This document shows, one piece after another, positions 58,884 to 64,000 of a stretch of DNA of 64,000 bases. The stretch spans positions 310,001 to 374,000 of the forward strand of contig NC_035930.1 in assembly GCF_000348985.1 (NCBI RefSeq). The letters run 5' to 3'. Position 1 is the first letter of the stretch; each line of letters opens with the position of its first letter. Under the pieces are notes generated by a model that did not search any database, was not told the origin of the DNA, and was given only the letters and a program-made list of their open reading frames with translations. The position numbers were made by a program, and so were the translations under genes. The stretch is from Huiozyma naganishii CBS 8797 (Eukaryota; Ascomycota; Saccharomycetes; Saccharomycetales; Saccharomycetaceae).

Positions 58884-60302
58884 ATGTGGGAGGAGCAACG
58901 TATTGCCTCCGTCCCCTGGCTTTACACAGAGACGAATCAACAGCTGATGGACCCATTGAAGGAGATTGCGTTTGACCAGCACGTCATTGTGACGCTGCCC
59001 TCGGAGAAGGGCAAGATTGTTGAGTTGAAGGCGAACGGTTCTGTGTCATTGGGGAAGTTTGGTGCGTTTTATGTCAACGATGTAGTTGGGTACCCATTGG
59101 GGACCAAGTTTGAAATCTATTACGAGGATCAAGTTGCAGGGACGGAGGAGTATGCGCCCCTGACGAAGCGTGACACGAAGAAAGTGCCCATTGGGAAAGT
59201 CCGAGTGTTGGAGCGGGATACTAGTTTAGCGTCGTCTGCTCCGAATGTTTCGACGCGGGAGGGGACAGCGGATAACGTTGAGTTGGCGAATGTGAAGAGC
59301 AGCGAGAACAATCGGGACTTGATAAACCTCGGGAGCGAGATCCAGAAGATGTCGGCGTCTGAGATCGAGGAGTTGAAGAAGCAGTCGATGTCTAGTAACG
59401 AGATCATTTCTAGGATTATAGAGTCCCATGGGTCCTTTGACAAGAAGACTGTGCACTCTCAGGAGAAGTACTTGAAGCGGAAGAAGCAGAAATTCAACAA
59501 GGAGTTCACGATCGATTACTTGAGCAGTTCCGCGTTACTCGATTTCTTGATTGAAAAGGGTGATATCCAGAGGGTATTGGATTTATCTGAGGAGACGATG
59601 GGGATGCTTTTGAACCTGGCCAATGTGCGTGCCAACGGGACGTACCTGTGCATGGACGAGACCGGTGGACTTGTGGTGTATGCGATGATGGAGAGGATGT
59701 TTGGCGGCACGGACTGTGCAGACGCAGTGGGCACTATTGTAGTTCTTCATGAGAATGAGCATGCCAATTTGGACTTGCTAAAGTTTTCCAATTACTCTGA
59801 ACAGTTTATTGGTGAACGTATTGTGACAGTCTCTCTGTTAGATTTTTTTGAGCCCGCGAGGGTAGAGGAGATCGAGTCCCGGTTCCAGCCACTTCCGAAG
59901 GAGGAAGTGTTTGCATTGAAAGCTGGTAAGAAGAACACATACTATCGGAAATTGAAATGGTACAAGACCCAGATGCGGCTGTTGAAGTACACGACGGATG
60001 TCGCTCATGATGGACTCGTTGTGGCGAGCACTCTGTACTTACCGGAGCTGATACCGTTGCTAAGTGATCGAGTACACGGTTCGCGACCCGTTGTTTGTTA
60101 CAGCCAGTTCAAGGAGACCCTGCTGGAACTATCGCACGTGCTGTACGCTGACCTTCGGTTCCTTGCGCCCACTATCTACGAGACCCGGTGCCGGCCGTAC
60201 CAGACGATACGAGGCAAGTTACACCCTTTGATGACGATGCGTGGTGGTGGTGGGTACCTCCTGTGTGCACACCGTGTGATCCCCACGGACCCGGAGAAGT
60301 AG
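58884..60302 (+). CDS. GCD10: Gcd10 (Trm6), non-catalytic subunit of tRNA m1A58 methyltransferase
   Basis: 472 aa from the first ATG (58884). The family start aligns better with the in-frame ATG at 58947 (MDPLKEIAFDQHVIVTLPSE), which would give 451 aa; either may be used. Conserved blocks are SVSLGKFGAFYVNDVVGYPL, EYLKRKKQKFNKEFTIDYL-type sequence from about 190, MGMLLNLANVRANGTYLCMD and GKLHPLMTMRGGGGYLLCAH. With Gcd14/Trm61 it methylates A58 of tRNAs, including initiator Met. S. cerevisiae orthologue: YNL062C. Confidence 0.96.
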   Translation: MWEEQRIASVPWLYTETNQQLMDPLKEIAFDQHVIVTLPSEKGKIVELKANGSVSLGKFGAFYVNDVVGYPLGTKFEIYYEDQVAGTEEYAPLTKRDTKKVPIGKVRVLERDTSLASSAPNVSTREGTADNVELANVKSSENNRDLINLGSEIQKMSASEIEELKKQSMSSNEIISRIIESHGSFDKKTVHSQEKYLKRKKQKFNKEFTIDYLSSSALLDFLIEKGDIQRVLDLSEETMGMLLNLANVRANGTYLCMDETGGLVVYAMMERMFGGTDCADAVGTIVVLHENEHANLDLLKFSNYSEQFIGERIVTVSLLDFFEPARVEEIESRFQPLPKEEVFALKAGKKNTYYRKLKWYKTQMRLLKYTTDVAHDGLVVASTLYLPELIPLLSDRVHGSRPVVCYSQFKETLLELSHVLYADLRFLAPTIYETRCRPYQTIRGKLHPLMTMRGGGGYLLCAHRVIPTDPEK

Positions 60303-60311
60303 TACGTACTT

Positions 60312-61331
60312 TTATAGGCGCGGAGTGTATATAAGATTACCGAACTCTTGGTAGATACTCTTGTAATCGAGAGTTGCATCATTTCTGTACCCATAGACGC
60401 ACCTTATTTTCCCCGCTGAGTCGAATTTAACACCGACAGACCACATTTTGTTGAGTCTGCCGTCTGCTGCAATGCAGTCCCTTACGTATTTGGCCTGTTT
60501 GAATTCCCCCAACTCGTACACAAACGAATCTGTTCTGTCGAGCCACTTCTCCACGAGGTTCCTGTAGAAATGCAGTTCACCAACTAACGCAAGCCTCGGC
60601 TCGTACACCCTCACAGAGACACTCACGTCAGCGAGGAACCGCTCCGCGGGGATATACGGCGGGTTACAAGTCAGCAAGTGGATCCTCGGCGGGACAGCAC
60701 TGCAGTCCGCCGGTCCCTGCAGAACGTCCCCGCTCACAACGCGGATCTCCCCGACCGAGCGCCCCGCCCGGGTCCTCCTCTCGTTCGCAGCCGCCAGCGC
60801 CACCGCGGCAGGGGCACAGTCCACTGCGAGCCACTCCACCGCTGCAGCCGCCCACGCCCACTCCGCCCGCAGCAGGATCGGCACGCACCCGGTCCCAGTG
60901 CAAAGATCCACCGCGCGCAGGGGGACCCCGCCTGGGACCCCGCCTGGGACCCCGCCTGGGACCCCGCCTGGGACCCCGCCTGGGACCCCGCCTGGGACCC
61001 CGCCTGGGACCCCGCCACGGCCCGGGCCCACCCTCCCAGCGAGCGCCGAGGCCCACTCCTCCGTCTCCCACCGCGGGATCAGCACCGACCGCCTGCAGCG
61101 GATCTCCACCGGGCCAAACGGCTGGCTGCCCAGGATGTACTGCAGCGGGACGTGTCTGTGCCGCGCGAGGCAGGCCCGGGCCAGCCGCCGGCGCCCGGGG
61201 GGCACCCCGTCCACGAGCCACTGGAACTCCCGCCTGGCCTCGTCAAAAGTCCTGCACTCCGCCAACAGCAGCGGCAGCAGCGGGTGCACCGCCGCGCACC
61301 GCCGCACCACGCGGCAGGGAATTCTCGGCAT
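60312..61331 (-). CDS. MTQ1: Mtq1, mitochondrial release-factor glutamine methyltransferase, with repeat insert
   Basis: 339 aa, against 314 in S. cerevisiae. The N-terminal part has VPLQYILGSQPFGPVEIRCR and VLIPRWETEEW. The SAM motif is VDLCTGTGCVPILL and the catalytic NPPY lies in LLTCNPPYIPAERF. The end RLALVGELHFYRNLVEKWL is family-typical. Between RWETEEW and the SAM motif sits a stretch of eight GGVP units encoded by a 12-bp tandem repeat, which accounts for the extra length. The enzyme methylates the GGQ glutamine of mitochondrial release factor Mrf1. The gene is exceptionally GC-rich. It ends 9 bp beyond the GCD10 stop, tail to tail. Confidence 0.95.
   Translation of the reverse strand: MPRIPCRVVRRCAAVHPLLPLLLAECRTFDEARREFQWLVDGVPPGRRRLARACLARHRHVPLQYILGSQPFGPVEIRCRRSVLIPRWETEEWASALAGRVGPGRGGVPGGVPGGVPGGVPGGVPGGVPGGVPGGVPLRAVDLCTGTGCVPILLRAEWAWAAAAVEWLAVDCAPAAVALAAANERRTRAGRSVGEIRVVSGDVLQGPADCSAVPPRIHLLTCNPPYIPAERFLADVSVSVRVYEPRLALVGELHFYRNLVEKWLDRTDSFVYELGEFKQAKYVRDCIAADGRLNKMWSVGVKFDSAGKIRCVYGYRNDATLDYKSIYQEFGNLIYTPRL
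60921..61016. repeat. 12-bp tandem repeat, eight copies, inside MTQ1
   Basis: The unit TGGGACCCCGCC (first copy starts GGGG) is repeated eight times with no other change. As the unit is a multiple of three it codes GGVP on the minus strand and leaves all six frames open. Confidence 0.98.
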
Positions 61332-61555
61332 GGACCACCACTACTAAGCACTGTCGCCCTCGGTATCGCTTCCCACGAAAGCTGGAAAATTTTCTTCTTT
61401 GGAATTCTTTCATTTTCGATTCTTTCGAGAGGAAAAAACGTTGTCATCTTATATAAAACAGAAGCGCGATGCGGGAGTGAGGAGGAGTGAGATTGTCGTT
61501 TGCACTTCGGACACGTCACCAAACAGCCAAAGTGAACCAGCACAAACGCGCGAAA

Positions 61556-62785
61556 ATGGTCAAGGATACAAAACTGTACGACGTGCTCGGCGTCTCCGTG
61601 ACGGCGACGGACGTGGAGATCAAGAAGGCGTACAGGAAGATGGCGCTCAAGTTCCATCCGGACAAGAACCCGTCCGAGGAGGCCGCTGAGAAGTTCAAGG
61701 AGGCGTCGTCCGCGTACGAGGTGCTGTCTGACGCGGATAAGAGGGACACTTACGACCAGTTTGGGCTGGAGGGGCTCAGCGGCGCTGGCGGGATGGGCGG
61801 TGCCGGTGGTGGGTTCGGTTTCGGTGATGATATCTTCTCTCAGTTCTTTGGTGGTGCTGGTGCCCAGAGGCCCAGGGGCCCACAGAGGGGCAGAGACATC
61901 AAACACGAGATCAATGTCACTTTGGAAGAGCTGTACAGGGGGAAGACCTCGAAATTGGCTTTGAACAAGCAGATCCTGTGTAAGACCTGTGAGGGTCGTG
62001 GTGGGAAGAAGGGCGCCGTTAAGAAGTGTTCCAGTTGTAACGGGCAGGGGATCAAGTTCGTCACGAGACAGATGGGACCCATGATCCAGAGGTTCCAGAC
62101 CGAGTGTGACGTGTGTCATGGGGCTGGGGACATCGTCGATCCAAAGGATAGGTGTAAATCTTGTAACGGGAAGAAAGTCGCCTCCGAGAGGAAGATCTTG
62201 GAGGTGCACGTCGACCCAGGTATGAAGAACGGCCAGAAAGTCGTGTTCAAGGGGGAGGCAGACCAGGCGCCAGATGTGATCCCGGGGGACGTCGTGTTCG
62301 TCATCAACGAAAAACCACATAAACACTTCCAAAGATCCGGCGACAACTTGGTCTACGAGGCAGAGGTCGACCTGCTCACAGCGATCGCTGGTGGTGAATT
62401 CGCCATCGAGCACGTCTCTGGGGACTGGCTCAAAGTCGCTATCGTCCCAGGCGAAGTCATCGCTCCGGGGGCCCGCAAAGTCATCGATGGCAAGGGGATG
62501 CCCGTCGCGAAATACGGCGGCTACGGTAACTTGATCATCAAATTCACAGTGAAGTTCCCAGAACCTCACTTCACTACAGAGGAAAACCTCAAGAAACTGG
62601 AAGAAATCTTGCCACAGAGAACTCCGTTGCCACAGATGCCAAAGAATGCACACGTAGAAGACTGTGTCCTTGCAGAGTTCGACCCAAGCAAGTACGACGG
62701 CCGCAACGGGAGAGGCCAGAGTTACGCCTCAGACGAGGAGGACGAGGGTCAAGGCGGGGAAGGTGTCCAGTGTGCATCCCAGTAA
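61556..62785 (+). CDS. YDJ1: Ydj1, type I Hsp40 co-chaperone
   Basis: The 409-aa protein is the same length as S. cerevisiae Ydj1 and starts at ATG 61556 ([20 protein letters not shown]). The J domain has HPD at residues 34-36. A Gly/Phe-rich segment follows. Four CxxCxGxx zinc motifs are present ([32 protein letters not shown]). Substrate-binding domains lead to a C-terminal CASQ farnesylation box. It stimulates Hsp70 (Ssa) in the cytosol and at ER and mitochondrial surfaces. Codon use is strongly GC-ending. It is divergent from MTQ1, as in YNL064C-YNL063W. Confidence 0.98.
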   Translation: MVKDTKLYDVLGVSVTATDVEIKKAYRKMALKFHPDKNPSEEAAEKFKEASSAYEVLSDADKRDTYDQFGLEGLSGAGGMGGAGGGFGFGDDIFSQFFGGAGAQRPRGPQRGRDIKHEINVTLEELYRGKTSKLALNKQILCKTCEGRGGKKGAVKKCSSCNGQGIKFVTRQMGPMIQRFQTECDVCHGAGDIVDPKDRCKSCNGKKVASERKILEVHVDPGMKNGQKVVFKGEADQAPDVIPGDVVFVINEKPHKHFQRSGDNLVYEAEVDLLTAIAGGEFAIEHVSGDWLKVAIVPGEVIAPGARKVIDGKGMPVAKYGGYGNLIIKFTVKFPEPHFTTEENLKKLEEILPQRTPLPQMPKNAHVEDCVLAEFDPSKYDGRNGRGQSYASDEEDEGQGGEGVQCASQ

Positions 62786-63072
62786 GCTAAACACGCCTAG
62801 CCAAATACACTATAACTCAATTGCTGCACCATCGATATCACCAGTGGCAAATGCAATGAACAAAAGATACACATATTTATACATAGAGTCTACTCGAGAG
62901 AGAGGCGCAAGGGATTTATCCCACCACTGCACAAAACTGTATATTATACACCCTGAAACGGAGGTCATTCCAGTTGAAAGCTATACTCTCTTATTATTAT
63001 TATGCTGCGTTAGTGAACGTAATTAAAAATTAAATATTGTGGTCTATCATAGTAATGGCCCTCTCGTCCCCA
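62786..63072. other. YDJ1/AQR1 convergent spacer
   Basis: A short AT-rich region with a TTATTATTATTAT run near 62991-63003. Two terminators are expected; nothing else was recognised. Confidence 0.5.
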
Positions 63073-64000
63073 TCACTTCATGGTTGATTTCATGTCTTGA
63101 ACTGGGTAGTGTATCTCCTCCTTCTCCTGTCTGACCTGTCTGGCATCCTCGTCTTTCGCCTCACGGCTCATCTTCCATTTCAAACCGTACATCATGGGGA
63201 TGAATGTAAGGAAATTAGCACAAAGGAGTAACCCCGAAAGGAAGGAGAAAGTGCCACCCACAGTCATCGATGTCTTCATCTTCGCAAGACACCCCATGAA
63301 GATCGACGACAGTGAACACCTCACGAAGTTGAAACATGAACTTGCAGTGGACGATTTCTTAGGGTACAAATCAACAAGCAATGTGGTCATCGTGGACAGC
63401 GTGCTCATCGCACAGTACGAGCTTACACACGACGTGATCAACGCAGCGGGGATCTTCCACCCCTTATCCACAGACCACCCAAACAGCAAGAACGAAACCA
63501 CGGCGATGAAGTTTTGGGGGAGTACACACATGAGCCGCACTCTAAAGATGTTGAACACTTGGTTCTCAGGGATCTTCCCCTCCGCTTTATCCTGTTGGAA
63601 CTTGCGTACCACTCTCCGGTAGTACAGGTCGATGATCCTACCCGTGAAGAAGGACCCACATAGACCACCGATCCCGGCTGGGAGGTAGCAGACACCGACA
63701 ATCGTTAGGTGGTAGTTGTAAGGCGCGATGGACAGTTGCGACGCGATACACGAAAGCATAAGCGTCCACATGGCGAACTGCATCCCCGCGGGGAACAACG
63801 AGAGGAAGATCTCTGGTCTTGCGGTGATCTTGAACGCGGAAACAAGGTCCAGTTCCGGGATCGTCGGGTCCAATGTCTCGTAATCCGGGTTGTCGTATTT
63901 GAACCTGCGTCTCACGCCAGGAAGAAGGAACAGTGGGTTCTTGTTGATCAGTTTTTTAGGTTCGATGGACAGATTCCCAACGATGGTTCTCTTTGTCTCC
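63073..64000 (-). CDS. AQR1: Aqr1-type multidrug transporter, MFS DHA1 (C-terminal part)
   Basis: The frame stays open to the right edge, so the 5' half is missing; the ATG near 63915 is internal. Visible are the end of the first half (KRTIVGNLSIEPKKLINK), the cytosolic loop RRRFKYDNPDYETLDPTIPE and the membrane helices of the second half, with TIVGVCYLPAGIGGLCGSFF and TGRIIDLYYRRVV. The C-terminal tail is acidic and basic. The family exports short-chain acids, drugs and excess amino acids. Position next to YDJ1 is that of YNL065W; the related QDR genes remain an alternative. Confidence 0.88.
   Translation of the reverse strand, partial: ETKRTIVGNLSIEPKKLINKNPLFLLPGVRRRFKYDNPDYETLDPTIPELDLVSAFKITARPEIFLSLFPAGMQFAMWTLMLSCIASQLSIAPYNYHLTIVGVCYLPAGIGGLCGSFFTGRIIDLYYRRVVRKFQQDKAEGKIPENQVFNIFRVRLMCVLPQNFIAVVSFLLFGWSVDKGWKIPAALITSCVSSYCAMSTLSTMTTLLVDLYPKKSSTASSCFNFVRCSLSSIFMGCLAKMKTSMTVGGTFSFLSGLLLCANFLTFIPMMYGLKWKMSREAKDEDARQVRQEKEEIHYPVQDMKSTMK

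Noticed and set aside
61380..61440. Heat-shock elements upstream of YDJ1.
   Set aside because: TTC and GAA words are present but not in regular nTTCnnGAAn spacing, so no site could be assigned.
60664..61490. Long alternative frames on both strands over MTQ1.
   Set aside because: They result from GC richness and the 12-bp repeat; only the MTQ1 frame has family motifs.
61487..61555. Upstream extension of YDJ1.
   Set aside because: It starts at TTG, and the conserved Ydj1 start MVKDTK lies at 61556.

Overview
The window is nuclear DNA of a budding yeast (Saccharomycetaceae). Nearly every long reading frame is a recognisable orthologue of a Saccharomyces cerevisiae gene, apart from retroelement relics. 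The genes fall into syntenic blocks: TSR4-IFM1-(YOL024W/IGD1-like)-LAG2; ATG18-ROG3; HTZ1-PLB3-RCL1-MVP1-MDM12-COQ10-CSI2-YCS4-PHO80; PML1-CTK2-BET4-MAD2; MSG5-VAC7-POR1-OCA2-YNL058C-ARP5-NOP2-GCD10-MTQ1-YDJ1-AQR1. Genes of sister S. cerevisiae duplication blocks are interleaved (YFR021W/YFR022W beside YOL022-025; YMR004W among YOL007-012). NUP159 and HIS5 are missing between POR1 and OCA2. Both points fit a lineage that went through the whole-genome duplication, for example Kazachstania or Naumovozyma. The species is not identified.

Layout: 1-3700 holds the 5' part of a leftward gene, tRNA-Gln(UUG) and a decayed Ty3/gypsy-type element. 3.7-10.1 kb is the TSR4-IFM1-IGD1-like-LAG2 block. 10.5-13.2 kb is a second retroelement graveyard: copia-type gag/protease remains, tRNA-Ser(GCU) with an intron, and LTRs. 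14.0-18.7 kb has ATG18 and ROG3, followed by tRNA-Ile(AAU). 20.1-35.4 kb is a dense collinear block ending at PHO80, which in S. cerevisiae is the gene next to CEN15. 35.4-38.4 kb has no confident gene; it holds diverged LTRs, an AT-rich stretch and a centromere-like motif arrangement. 38.4-43.0 kb has PML1, CTK2, BET4 (split gene whose first exon is just the start codon) and MAD2, then tRNA-Met with an LTR. 44.3-64.0 kb is an uninterrupted YNL053-YNL065-like block, becoming very GC-rich around MTQ1 and YDJ1.

The genes serve ordinary cell biology: translation and ribosome biogenesis (IFM1, TSR4, RCL1, NOP2, GCD10, MTQ1, four tRNAs), membrane traffic and lipids (MVP1, ATG18, VAC7, BET4, PLB3, MDM12), mitochondria (POR1, COQ10), chromatin and mitosis (HTZ1, ARP5, YCS4, MAD2) and signalling (PHO80, MSG5, ROG3). 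The points most worth checking are the centromere-like site beside PHO80, a perfect 40-bp palindrome upstream of MSG5, a homopolymer frameshift in the IGD1-like gene, the 8 x 12-bp repeat inside MTQ1, and LTRs that start at a fixed distance from tRNA genes.
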